Shown: positions 7,396 through 15,631 of the stretch, one piece after another | Layout of the letters: each line of letters opens with the position of its first letter | Position numbering within the stretch: the stretch's first letter is position 1 | Source of the DNA: Labedaea rhizosphaerae | Lineage (GTDB): Bacteria > Actinomycetota > Actinomycetes > Mycobacteriales > Pseudonocardiaceae | DNA: 64,000 nucleotides | NCBI RefSeq assembly: GCF_004362825.1 | Contig: NZ_SNXZ01000007.1 | Location: 62,001 to 126,000, forward strand | Direction: 5' to 3' | Program-made: the position numbers and the translations under genes | The notes under the pieces: generated by a model | Seen by the model: the letters and a program-made list of their open reading frames with translations, nothing else | Told to the model about the DNA's origin: nothing | Databases searched by the model: none

Positions 7396-8945
7396 GCGGC
7401 ATGTACGCCACCTTCGCCGCGACCGCCGACACGGTGCCGGACGCGGTCGCGCTCGAGGTCGCCGAGGACGTGCTGACCTACGCCGAACTGGCGGCGCTGG
7501 TGGACCGGCTGGCCGCGCGGCTCGTGTCGTCATGCGGTGCGGTGCCCGCGGCGGTCGGCCTGCTGGCTTCGCGCAGCCTCGCCGCGTACGCGGGTTACCT
7601 GGCGGCGTTGCGGCTCGGTGCGGTCGTCGTGCCGCTGAACCCGTCGTTCCCGCCCGCGCGCAACCAGGCCATGTGCGTCGCGGCGGGGGTCGACGTGGTC
7701 GTGGTCGACGCCGCCGGTGCGCCGCAGGCCGGCGAGCTGACCGGGGCGGCGCAGCTGCGGCTGACCGCGCCGGACTGGGCCGCCGGACTGCCCGACGCCT
7801 GGACGCGGCCGTGTCCGTCCACTTCGGACGACGTGGCGTACGTGCTGTTCACCTCCGGGTCCACCGGGACGCCGAAGGGCGTGCCGATCCGGCACCGCAA
7901 CCTGCCTGGGTTCCTGGCCCACTGCCGCCGCCAGTACGGCGTCGAGGTGGGCAGCAGGCTTTCCCAGACCTACGACCTGACCTTCGACCCGTCGGTCGGC
8001 GACATGTTCACGGCGTGGAGCGCGGGCGCGACCCTGGTGGTGCCGCAGACGGCCGAGATCCTGACCCCGGCCCGGTTCGTCGCGGCGCGCGCCATCACGC
8101 ACTGGTCGTCGGTGCCGTCGGTGATCTCGCTGGCCCGGCGGTTGCGCGGGCTGCGGCCCGGCAGCATGCCGACGTTGCGCAGCAGTGTGTTCGCCGGCGA
8201 GCAGCTGACCGTCGAGCAGGCGCGGGCGTGGGCGGCGGCGGCGCCGGACAGCGTCGTCGACAACGCCTACGGTCCGACCGAGCTGACCATCACGTGCCTC
8301 GGTCACCGGCTGGCCGCGTCGCCGCGGGAGTGGCTCGACACGGCCAACGGCACGGTGCCCATCGGCCGGCCGAACGCCGGCCTGGAGGCGGTGGCCGTGG
8401 CGGAGGATGGCACGGTGCGCACCGCCGACACGCCCGACGCGGACGGCGAGCTGTGCGTGCGCGGGCACCAGCGCTTCGACGGCTACCTCGACCCGGCGCA
8501 CGACGCCGGCCGGTTCCTGCGCTCGGCCCCGGAAGGCACGATGACGCCCGTCGAGGGTCGTCCGGGACCGGACGACTGGTACCGCACCGGCGACCGGGTT
8601 CGCGCGGTGGCCGGTCAGTTCGTCCACATGGGACGGTTGGACGACCAGGTCAAGATCCGCGGTTACCGCATCGAGCTGGGCGAGATCGAGGCGGTCCTGC
8701 GGGCGCAGCCCGGCATCGCGGACGCCGTCGTGCTCGCGCTGCCCGCCGAGGGCGGGGATGTCGCGCTGCACGCGCTGTACACCGGCGCCGAGACCGAGTC
8801 CGGGCAGCTGAGCGCGGCGGTGGCCGCCCGCCTGCCGGAGTACATGGTGCCGGCCCGGTTCCACCACGTGGACGGGTTCCCGGTGAACAACAACGGCAAG
8901 GTGGATCGCCGGGCCCTGGCCACGAGCCTCGAATCCCGCAGCTGA
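7392..8945 (+). CDS. Stand-alone amino-acid adenylation enzyme (A1)
   Basis: 517 residues. It would activate an acid as the acyl-AMP and load it onto a carrier protein in trans. Core motifs are visible: LTYAEL, LFTSGSTGTPKG (A3), FDPSVGDMF (A4), NAYGPTE (A5), ELCVRG, YRTGDRVR (A7), GRLDDQVKIRGYRIEL (A8) and NNNGKVDRR with the A10 lysine. No carrier domain follows. Hand alignment to GrsA gives pocket residues D-P-G-V-V-A-A-I-T-K; Asp235 implies an alpha-amino acid substrate, but no known code is recognised. It is similar in length and layout to the second free A protein (11549-13132). It is transcribed away from the main NRPS operon and coupled to the exporter. Confidence 0.88.
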   Translation: MSGMYATFAATADTVPDAVALEVAEDVLTYAELAALVDRLAARLVSSCGAVPAAVGLLASRSLAAYAGYLAALRLGAVVVPLNPSFPPARNQAMCVAAGVDVVVVDAAGAPQAGELTGAAQLRLTAPDWAAGLPDAWTRPCPSTSDDVAYVLFTSGSTGTPKGVPIRHRNLPGFLAHCRRQYGVEVGSRLSQTYDLTFDPSVGDMFTAWSAGATLVVPQTAEILTPARFVAARAITHWSSVPSVISLARRLRGLRPGSMPTLRSSVFAGEQLTVEQARAWAAAAPDSVVDNAYGPTELTITCLGHRLAASPREWLDTANGTVPIGRPNAGLEAVAVAEDGTVRTADTPDADGELCVRGHQRFDGYLDPAHDAGRFLRSAPEGTMTPVEGRPGPDDWYRTGDRVRAVAGQFVHMGRLDDQVKIRGYRIELGEIEAVLRAQPGIADAVVLALPAEGGDVALHALYTGAETESGQLSAAVAARLPEYMVPARFHHVDGFPVNNNGKVDRRALATSLESRS

Positions 8946-8995
8946 GCGGAACCACGGAATGGGTCGCGATGCAGACGCGCGCATAACCCCCCAAC

Positions 8996-9048
8996 GCCCT
9001 GAATGGCCCATTCAAGACACCCAGCGCCTCGAATGGGCCATTCAGGGC
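8996..9048 (+). terminator. Strong hairpin: 18-bp perfect inverted repeat
   Basis: Arms 8996-9013 and 9031-9048 are perfect reverse complements (GCCCTGAATGGCCCATTC on the left) around a 17-nt loop, followed by CTTT. It sits 50 bp after the A1 stop in the convergent gap and should end the exporter/A1 transcript. Each arm contains its own smaller TGAATGGCCCATTCA dyad. Confidence 0.75.
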
Positions 9049-9066
9049 CTTTCACGACAGGAAACG

Positions 9067-9097
9067 GGCCGCGCGTCTCGAGGTGGGACGCGCGGCC
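9067..9097 (-). terminator. Hairpin terminator of the minus-strand NRPS operon
   Basis: GGCCGCGCGTC (9067-9077) and GACGCGCGGCC (9087-9097) form an 11-bp perfect stem with a 9-nt loop, 10 bp beyond the stop of the C-PCP-TE gene. Together with the 18-bp hairpin it insulates the convergent operons. Confidence 0.7.
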
Positions 9098-9107
9098 GGT
9101 TGACCGG

Positions 9108-11552
9108 TCAGTGGTGGGGAAGCAGGTTGGTCAGGGCGCCGGCCAGCGTGGCGGCCACGTCCTCGGTGAGCACGCCGTGGTGGCCGGTGCCCAGGCGCAA
9201 CCGGGCCGGCGGTGACTTGAACAACGTCGCCCACTGGTCCAGTTGCACGTCCAGCAGGTCAGCTCCGACAACCAACCCGGCGCCCGGCACCTGGTCCGTG
9301 CCGACGAACGCCGCGACCGCCTCGGTGTGGCGCAGGTGCACCCGCCACCGGTCCAGCAGGGTGGCGGTCGGCACCGTCTCGCCGGTGGGGCTCGCGGCGG
9401 CCAGGTGTGCGGCCAGCGCGCGAATCGCCAGCTCCCCGTCGTCGCCGTGCACGACCGGCAGGGCGGTACCCGGTGGTATGCCCAGCGCCGCCGCGATGCC
9501 TGCGGCGAAGGTCTCGAAGCACTCGCGTTCGCGGTCGGCGTCCATCGGGTAGCCGACCGGCGGCGCCGCGTCCAGCACCGCGAGTGCCGGTGCCGCACCG
9601 GATTCCGCCAGGGCGGCGGCCATCCGGTAGCACACCTGCCCGCCCATCGACCATCCACAAAGGATGTCCGGCGCGTCGCCCTCGGCCAGCAGATCGGCCA
9701 GGTAGCGCCGCGCCATCGACAGCACGTCGGGCAGCGGCGTGCGCTCCTGCGACGCGGTCACCCGCCACCCGTCGGGCAGCGCGGCCGCCAGGTGCCGGTA
9801 GTCCTGCGCGGACCCGCTCGCCCCGTGCACCAGGTGCAGGTGCGGCCCACCCGCCCCTTCGCGCAGGGGCACCACCGTGCTCATCGCGTCGGCGGGCTCC
9901 GCCTCGGCCTCCAGCTGCTGCACCAGCGTGCGCGGGGTCGGCCGGGCCAGCCAGGCGACCACGTCCAGGCGCTGCCCGGTCGCCGCCTCGACGGCGACCG
10001 CCAGCTGGATCACCTTGAGCGAGCGCCCGCCCGCGGCGAAGAAGTCCTCGTCCGGGCCACCGGCCTGGTGTCCCAGGACTTCCTGCCAGAGCCGCCCCGC
10101 GAGCTCCCACGTCGCCGAGGCCGGCAGCGCCCGCACCGGGGCCGCGGCCGCCGCGGGCCGGTGGTGGTCCAGGTGCCCGGCCGACGCGCGGGTGCGGACG
10201 GAAAGGTCGGCGACCCGTGTCGTGGCGTCCGCGCCGCCCGCCGCGAGCACCGCGTCCAGGTCGTGCAGCAGGCGCATGACCGTGGGCCGCTCGTAGCGCC
10301 CGGTGTTGTACTCGATCTCCGTCCAGTAGGCCCCTTCGACCTCCCAGAAGGCGATCGAGATGTCCGCGCGCGCCGCCCGGTTGGGGGTGCGGTGCAGCAC
10401 CAGCGGCACGTCGCCGAGGGCGAGACCGGCGGCGATCGGGCCGAGGTAGTTCAGCAGCAGCGGCGCGTAGTCCGACAGCATCGACTGCGTGGACTCGGTG
10501 AGCGCGCCGAACACTGTCGCGTAGGGCACGTGCTGGTGGGCGAGCATGGTCCACACGGCGTCCCGGCCGCGGCCGACCACGTCGCCGATGGTGTCGTCGG
10601 CGCGTACGGTGGCCCGCGCGATGCACAGGTTCGCCAGGTAGCCGACCAGCGCCTGGTCGCGTGGGGTCATCCGGTTGGCGAGTACCGCGCCGATCGCGAC
10701 GTCTTCGCCCGCACCGCCGCGGGCGAGCACGATCTGCAACGCCGCAAGGAGCACCGCGAACGGGGTGGCGTAGTGGGAGGTGCCCAGCGCGCCCACCGCG
10801 GCGGCCGCCTCCTGGCTGAACCGGTAGCGCAACGTCACGCCGGGCGCGCCGGTGCCCGCGAAGCGGTCGTGGTCGGCGCACACGGTCGTGGACACCGCGC
10901 CGTCCAGTGCCGAGCGCCAGTGCTCGAGGCTCGCCGCCCAGTCACCGGCCGCACGCGCGGCCGCCTGCTCGGCGGCGTAGGCGGTGAACGGTTCGGCGTC
11001 GCCCTCGAATTTCGGCTCGGCTCCGGTCAGCGCGGCCGCGTAGGCCACCGACAGGTCCTGCATGATCAGCTGGATGCCCCACCCGTCGACCGCGACGTGG
11101 TGCACGGTGAGCAACAGCTCCTGGGTGCCGGCGACCTCGATCGAAGCCAGCCGGGCCAACGGTGCCGTGTCCAGCGCGAAGCTCTGCTCGCTGAGCTCTT
11201 CGCACACCAGCCGCAGCAGCTCGTCGGTGGGCGTGCCGCCGGGGTCGGCGATCTGGATCCGCTGCACGCGCACGGGCAGCGTCGGCGTGACCACCAGCCG
11301 CAGCTCACCGTCCACCCGGTACACCGCCGTGCGCAGGGCTTCGTGCCGGTCGACCACCGCCTGCCACGCGACGCCCAGTGCAGTGACGTCCACTGTGGAC
11401 CCACAGCCGAGCCGCCAGGTCAGGTTGTAGACGGACTGGTTGCGGGCGCGCTGGTGCACCCACCAGAGCGACTCCTGCATCGCCGTCACGGGGACCCCGG
11501 CGGCGGGGGACACCGAGGGCACGGCGACGGGGGAGTCCTGCTGGAGCGTCAT
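9108..11552 (-). CDS. NRPS protein C-PCP-TE without an adenylation domain
   Basis: 814 residues. The condensation domain (about 20-450) carries the catalytic HHVAVDGW motif with His151-His152. A carrier protein (about 470-545) has the phosphopantetheine serine at 511 in GGRSLKV. A C-terminal thioesterase (about 565-814) has nucleophile Ser635 in GWSMGG and a probable catalytic His in GTGHHGVL. With no A domain in the protein, its carrier must be loaded by a free A protein, most simply the one encoded immediately upstream. It is the last gene of the operon and the only NRPS with an integral TE, so it probably catalyses the final condensation and release. The ATG overlaps the upstream A2 stop (ATGA). 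Confidence 0.9.
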   Translation of the reverse strand: MTLQQDSPVAVPSVSPAAGVPVTAMQESLWWVHQRARNQSVYNLTWRLGCGSTVDVTALGVAWQAVVDRHEALRTAVYRVDGELRLVVTPTLPVRVQRIQIADPGGTPTDELLRLVCEELSEQSFALDTAPLARLASIEVAGTQELLLTVHHVAVDGWGIQLIMQDLSVAYAAALTGAEPKFEGDAEPFTAYAAEQAAARAAGDWAASLEHWRSALDGAVSTTVCADHDRFAGTGAPGVTLRYRFSQEAAAAVGALGTSHYATPFAVLLAALQIVLARGGAGEDVAIGAVLANRMTPRDQALVGYLANLCIARATVRADDTIGDVVGRGRDAVWTMLAHQHVPYATVFGALTESTQSMLSDYAPLLLNYLGPIAAGLALGDVPLVLHRTPNRAARADISIAFWEVEGAYWTEIEYNTGRYERPTVMRLLHDLDAVLAAGGADATTRVADLSVRTRASAGHLDHHRPAAAAAPVRALPASATWELAGRLWQEVLGHQAGGPDEDFFAAGGRSLKVIQLAVAVEAATGQRLDVVAWLARPTPRTLVQQLEAEAEPADAMSTVVPLREGAGGPHLHLVHGASGSAQDYRHLAAALPDGWRVTASQERTPLPDVLSMARRYLADLLAEGDAPDILCGWSMGGQVCYRMAAALAESGAAPALAVLDAAPPVGYPMDADRERECFETFAAGIAAALGIPPGTALPVVHGDDGELAIRALAAHLAAASPTGETVPTATLLDRWRVHLRHTEAVAAFVGTDQVPGAGLVVGADLLDVQLDQWATLFKSPPARLRLGTGHHGVLTEDVAATLAGALTNLLPHH

Positions 11553-13132
11553 CGCGCTGACCCGACGGGCGACGCCGTGAACTCGTCGGTGAGTCGCCTG
11601 CGGTCGATCTTGCCGACCGGGGTCAGCGGGATCTCGGCGCGGTGGTGGTAGCCGCGCGGGCGCATGTACCGCGGCAGCTCCTCGACCAGGCCGGCGAAGG
11701 ACTCGCCGCTGACCTCCTCGCCGGTGTAGAGCGCCTGCAGGTCGATCTCGCCGTCCTCGGCGGGCACGGTGATCACCACGACCTCGGCGATCGACGGGTG
11801 CCTGCGCAGCGCCGACTCGATCTCGGCGAGCTCCACCCGGTTGCCGCGGATCTTGATCTGCTCGTCGATGCGGCCGCGGTGCACCAGCAGGCCGTGCTCG
11901 CGGCGCACCCGGTCGCCGGTGCGGTACCAGTGCTCCTCGGTGAGCGGGCCGGCGGTGTAGAGCGTGGCGCGCTCGTCGGTCATCGGGTCGTAGCTGAAGA
12001 ACCGGCCCGGGTTCTCGGCGGGATCGAGGTAGCCGGGGAAGCGCTGCGGCCCCCGGATGACCAGCTCGCCCTCGTCGGCGGGCGTCCCGTCCTCGCCGAG
12101 CAGCAGGTACTCCATGTGCGGGTACAGCTCGCCGATCGGCATGGAGCGGTTGGACGTCTCGGGCAGGTCCTGGCGCAGCGGGATCTCGTGCCCGGTGACG
12201 GTCACGGTGGTCTCGGTCGGCCCGTAGCAGTTGAAGATCCGGGTCTGGCCGGCCGCGGCCGACCACGCCTGCACCTGTTCCAGCGTCAGGGTTTCGCCGC
12301 CGAAGAAGCTGCCGCGCAGGTTCGGCATGCTGTTGGGCGCGAGCGCGCGCAGCCGCTTGGCGAAGGAGATCAGCGACGGCACCGACATCCAGTGCGTCAG
12401 CCGCTTGGCGTTGACGAACTTGACGGGGGTGAACACGTCGGAGTGCTGCGCCACGCACAACGTCGCGCCCGATCCCCAGCTGCCGAAGATCTCCACGATC
12501 GACCCGTCGAAGGCCATCTCGAAGGTCTGCGAGACGCGGGCGCCCGGCTCGAGGAAGTAGCGGGAGATGACGTCGGTGAGGAACGCCGACACGTTGGCGT
12601 GCGTGGTCGGCACGCCCTTCGGCTTCCCCGTCGTGCCACTGGTGTAGATGATGTAGGCGATGTCGTCGGGCCCGCGCTCGACCACGGCGGGCAGCTCGGC
12701 CGGCGGTGCGGTCTCGGCGAGCAGGTCGGCCATCCGGGTCCCCGACATGTCCAGCAGCGCGATCCCGGCGCCCCGCCGGTAGTCCTCGGCGTCGTCGCCG
12801 GAGGTGTCGTCGACCACGGTGAGGTCGATGCCGGCGTCCGCGGTGATGACCAGGTTGCGCGGGGCGGTGGCCGCGGGGTTGAGCGGCACGCACGCGGCGC
12901 CGAGGCGTTGCGCGGCAAGGTAGGCCACGTACCCGGCGAGACTGCGCGAGGTCAGCAGGGCGACGCGCTCGGGCGCCCGGCCGAGCTCGCGGTGCATCAG
13001 CGCGGACATCCGGTCCACGGCCGCGCTCAGCTCGGCGTAGGTCAGCGTGGTGGCCAGCACCTCCAGCGCCGGCCGCTGCGGGTTGGCCTCGGCGGAGTCG
13101 AGGAACCAGTGGTACATGGTCTTGGTGGTCAT
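11549..13132 (-). CDS. Stand-alone amino-acid adenylation enzyme (A2)
   Basis: 527 residues with a full set of A-domain motifs: LTYAEL, IYTSGTTGKPKG (A3), FDGSIVEIF (A4), NCYGPTETT (A5), ELVIRG, WYRTGDRVR (A7), GRIDEQIKIRGNRVEL (A8) and PVGKIDRR (A10). No carrier domain is attached. Hand-read pocket residues are D-G-V-L-F-G-C-V-T-K; Asp235 indicates an amino acid, but the code matches no substrate I recognise. It overlaps the PPTase stop upstream and the C-PCP-TE gene downstream, both by ATGA, so it is probably the dedicated loader of that carrier. It shares the layout of A1 and they may be paralogues. Confidence 0.88.
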   Translation of the reverse strand: MTTKTMYHWFLDSAEANPQRPALEVLATTLTYAELSAAVDRMSALMHRELGRAPERVALLTSRSLAGYVAYLAAQRLGAACVPLNPAATAPRNLVITADAGIDLTVVDDTSGDDAEDYRRGAGIALLDMSGTRMADLLAETAPPAELPAVVERGPDDIAYIIYTSGTTGKPKGVPTTHANVSAFLTDVISRYFLEPGARVSQTFEMAFDGSIVEIFGSWGSGATLCVAQHSDVFTPVKFVNAKRLTHWMSVPSLISFAKRLRALAPNSMPNLRGSFFGGETLTLEQVQAWSAAAGQTRIFNCYGPTETTVTVTGHEIPLRQDLPETSNRSMPIGELYPHMEYLLLGEDGTPADEGELVIRGPQRFPGYLDPAENPGRFFSYDPMTDERATLYTAGPLTEEHWYRTGDRVRREHGLLVHRGRIDEQIKIRGNRVELAEIESALRRHPSIAEVVVITVPAEDGEIDLQALYTGEEVSGESFAGLVEELPRYMRPRGYHHRAEIPLTPVGKIDRRRLTDEFTASPVGSAR

Positions 13133-13695
13133 CGCGGGTCCCTTTCGCGGTGCGTGCCGTGGGCGATGCTGACCGGCGCGCCCACGCCGGCGTCGATGCT
13201 GTGCCAGTGGTGCTCGTGCCACCGGCCGTCGTGTTGTCCGATGTGGACGGGGATGCGCCACGGCCGGCCCGCGAGGCCGGTGCCCTGGGCCTTGACGCAG
13301 GCCTCCTGCACGGCCCAGATCCGGGCCAGCTCGTGGTCGCGATGCTCGTCGTCGAGGGCGGCCAGCGCGACCCGGGTGGCCGGCGGGCAGCAGCGGCGCA
13401 GCATCCCGGCGCCTGCCCGGGTGGGCACCTGGACGTCGATGCCGACGCGGACGCCCACCCCGACGGCGGCGGCCACCAGGTCGCCGTCGTGGGCGATGCT
13501 CACGCCGAGGTCGGGTCGGTCCGGCAGGTAGGGGCGTCCTTCGGGGGTGCTGGCGACGGTGGACGCCGAGCCGGTGATCGCCACCTGCAGGTCGTGCAGG
13601 GCGGCCCGGGCGGTCGCGCGCAGGTCCACTGTGGACCGGCGAACGACCGCGGTGATCGGCGCGCACGTCAAGGTGATCGGTTCGCCGGGGGTCAT
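13129..13695 (-). CDS. Sfp-type 4'-phosphopantetheinyl transferase
   Basis: 188 residues, short for a Sfp-type enzyme (about 220-240). It has VSIAHDGDLVAAAV, the metal-binding GIDVQ motif, and IWAVQEACVKAQGTGL corresponding to the family WxxKEAxxK, with Gln in place of the first Lys. It would convert the carrier domains of the NRPS and PKS proteins to the holo form using coenzyme A. It overlaps the A2 gene downstream (ATGA) and the BtrH-like/ACP gene upstream by 4 bp, so it is embedded in the operon rather than a housekeeping copy. Confidence 0.85.
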   Translation of the reverse strand: MTPGEPITLTCAPITAVVRRSTVDLRATARAALHDLQVAITGSASTVASTPEGRPYLPDRPDLGVSIAHDGDLVAAAVGVGVRVGIDVQVPTRAGAGMLRRCCPPATRVALAALDDEHRDHELARIWAVQEACVKAQGTGLAGRPWRIPVHIGQHDGRWHEHHWHSIDAGVGAPVSIAHGTHRERDPR

Positions 13696-14864
13696 CGCGG
13701 CCGCCTGCGCGCGAACGCGGCGCACAGGGCGCCGGTCCGGGTGAGGGTGTCCGGCGTGAGGTCCTCGTCGGTCAGTTCGACGCCCAGCGCGCCCTCGGCG
13801 CGTTCGATGATCTCCACGAGGCGAAACGAGTTGAAGCCCGCCAGTTCGCGCAGCGAGCCGGCCGCGCGCACCTCGGCCTCGTCGACGCCCAGAACCGTCG
13901 CGATGGCGGCCACCACCACGGCGGTCACCGCGTCGTCGTCCACACTGGACTCGCCGGTGGCTTCGGCGGCGGCGGTTCCGGCCGCGACGGCGATCACCAG
14001 TTCGGCGTCGGCCCGCAGCAGCGCGCGCAACGCGTCGAGGAGCTCGTCGGACGGCCCGCCACCGCGCCGGCCGGCCAGGAACAGCCGGCCGCCCAGGGCG
14101 GTCACCGCCTCGGCGTGTGCCTGCGCCGCGGCAAGCACGGCGGCCGGCGTGTCCGGCAGCGAGGCCAGCCAGGTCGCGTACAGCGAGCGGGACCGGCCGA
14201 GCAGCCACACGTCCTGCACGAGGGTGTCCGGTGCGGCCCCGCCGCGGTCGACGAACTCGTCGGCCGACGATCGTGCCGCGGCCGCGTTGTCCCGGTGGCG
14301 CACCGGAACCGGTGCGGTGTCGTCGATCGCGAGCACCAGGGCGGTGCCTCGCGGTAGAGCGTCCACATCGGACGGATCCAGCCGCCAGGTGCCCGGCCGA
14401 GCCGGACCCCACGGCGTCTCGTCGTGGTAGGCGTCCACGACGCAGGTTCCGGCACCGTCGGTGCACAGCAGGAAGCTGTGCTCCTCATGCCTGCGCCCGG
14501 CGTAGGGCGTCCACGGGAGGTCGTGCACGTCCGCGACCACGTACAGGGTGCCGTGCTCGGCGGCCAGCTCGGCCAGCCGTGGCCCGGCCACGTCGTCGAA
14601 CCGCCGCGCCACCCGCAGCCCGGCCAGGTCGTGCGCCTGCGCCAGCCGGTCGGCCAACCCGGCGGCCAGCCTGGGCACCCCGCGCTGGTCGGTCGTGGTG
14701 TCGAACCGCGGCGCCGACCCGAGCACGACGTGCGCGCCCGGCCCACGGTGGTGGTCGAGCAGGACCGCGAGGTTCGACTGCAGGCAGTCGAGTTGCTCGG
14801 CGGCCAGCTCGTCCAGCAGCGGCGACCAGTCGCGGTGGTAGGTCTCGGCCGGCGCGGTCAGCAC
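13692..14864 (-). CDS. BtrH-like N-terminal domain fused to an acyl/peptidyl carrier protein
   Basis: 390 residues from GTG 14864 (GTGCTGA overlap with the thioesterase stop). The N-terminal 290 residues recall BtrH_N/DUF4872 acyltransferases: a conserved-looking Cys in QLDCLQSNLAVLLDHH, then YVVADVHDLPW and VVDAYHDETPWGP. BtrH of butirosin moves an acyl chain from a carrier protein to an amine. The C-terminal 80 residues are a carrier domain with Ser346 in GFNSFRLVE. An acyltransferase joined to its own carrier suggests transfer of a carrier-bound amino acid to, or off, a small molecule. The BtrH assignment rests on a few motifs; the carrier domain is secure. Neighbours are the PPTase and type II TE. 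Confidence 0.65.
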   Translation of the reverse strand: MLTAPAETYHRDWSPLLDELAAEQLDCLQSNLAVLLDHHRGPGAHVVLGSAPRFDTTTDQRGVPRLAAGLADRLAQAHDLAGLRVARRFDDVAGPRLAELAAEHGTLYVVADVHDLPWTPYAGRRHEEHSFLLCTDGAGTCVVDAYHDETPWGPARPGTWRLDPSDVDALPRGTALVLAIDDTAPVPVRHRDNAAAARSSADEFVDRGGAAPDTLVQDVWLLGRSRSLYATWLASLPDTPAAVLAAAQAHAEAVTALGGRLFLAGRRGGGPSDELLDALRALLRADAELVIAVAAGTAAAEATGESSVDDDAVTAVVVAAIATVLGVDEAEVRAAGSLRELAGFNSFRLVEIIERAEGALGVELTDEDLTPDTLTRTGALCAAFARRRPR

Positions 14865-15631
14865 GGCTGCTCCTGGGGTTCTTGAAACTGGGCGATCCGG
14901 TCGATCAGCTCGCCAAGGTGAGCCGGGTCGAACACGGCGAAGTGCTCGGCGCTGAGCCACTCGACCCGCAGGTCGGGTGCCAGCTCACGCCAGCGGCGCA
15001 CCGCCTGCTCCCGCTCGGTGAACCCCTCGTTGGCGCCGGGGGAGTCCGCGCACATCAGCAGCAGCACCCGGCCCGGGTACGTGCGTTCGATGCGGTAGTC
15101 GACCAGCGCCCGCAGCTGCGCGCCGACGGTGGTCAGCACCCGCTCGACGGTCTGCGGCTCCGGGCGCGGACCGAGCCCGGCGAGGATCACCGACCGCACG
15201 TGCTCGTCGCCCGCCGCGGTGGCGGGTCGCGGCAGCGGTGACGCGTCGACCACCACCAGGTCCGGGGTGATGCCGCGATCGGCGAGGCGCACCGCGAGCT
15301 CCCAGCCGACGGTCCCGCCCAGCGACCAGCCGAAGATCGTCGACGGGATCAGGTCGCCCACCGCCGCCAGCGCGGCGTCCGCCATCTCCGCTACGGACGT
15401 CTCGGGCCGCTCACCGGGCAGCAGGCCCGCGGCCCGCACCGCGTACACGCTGTGCGTGGTGCCCAGGGACGACGCCAGCTGCAGGTACGGGCCGAGGCCG
15501 CCGCCCGCGCCGGGCAGCATCACGCAGACCGGCCGGTCGCGGCGCCGGACCAGCGTGATGAGCCGGCCCGGCAGGGTCACCTCGGACGTCGGCTGCGTCG
15601 TCGACGGGGCCGTCGTCGGCTGGGTCGTCAT
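14858..15631 (-). CDS. Type II thioesterase (alpha/beta hydrolase)
   Basis: 257 residues. After a Thr-rich leader of about 35 residues come the GAGGGLGPYLQLA oxyanion region, nucleophile Ser103 in FGWSLGGTVG, an Asp in VVVDASPLP and a catalytic His in SAEHFAVFD. This layout fits free thioesterases that clear misprimed carriers or release products. It overlaps the NRPS gene upstream (ATGA) and the BtrH-like gene downstream. A second free TE is encoded at 38326 near the PKS genes, so each assembly line may have its own. Confidence 0.85.
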   Translation of the reverse strand: MTTQPTTAPSTTQPTSEVTLPGRLITLVRRRDRPVCVMLPGAGGGLGPYLQLASSLGTTHSVYAVRAAGLLPGERPETSVAEMADAALAAVGDLIPSTIFGWSLGGTVGWELAVRLADRGITPDLVVVDASPLPRPATAAGDEHVRSVILAGLGPRPEPQTVERVLTTVGAQLRALVDYRIERTYPGRVLLLMCADSPGANEGFTEREQAVRRWRELAPDLRVEWLSAEHFAVFDPAHLGELIDRIAQFQEPQEQPC

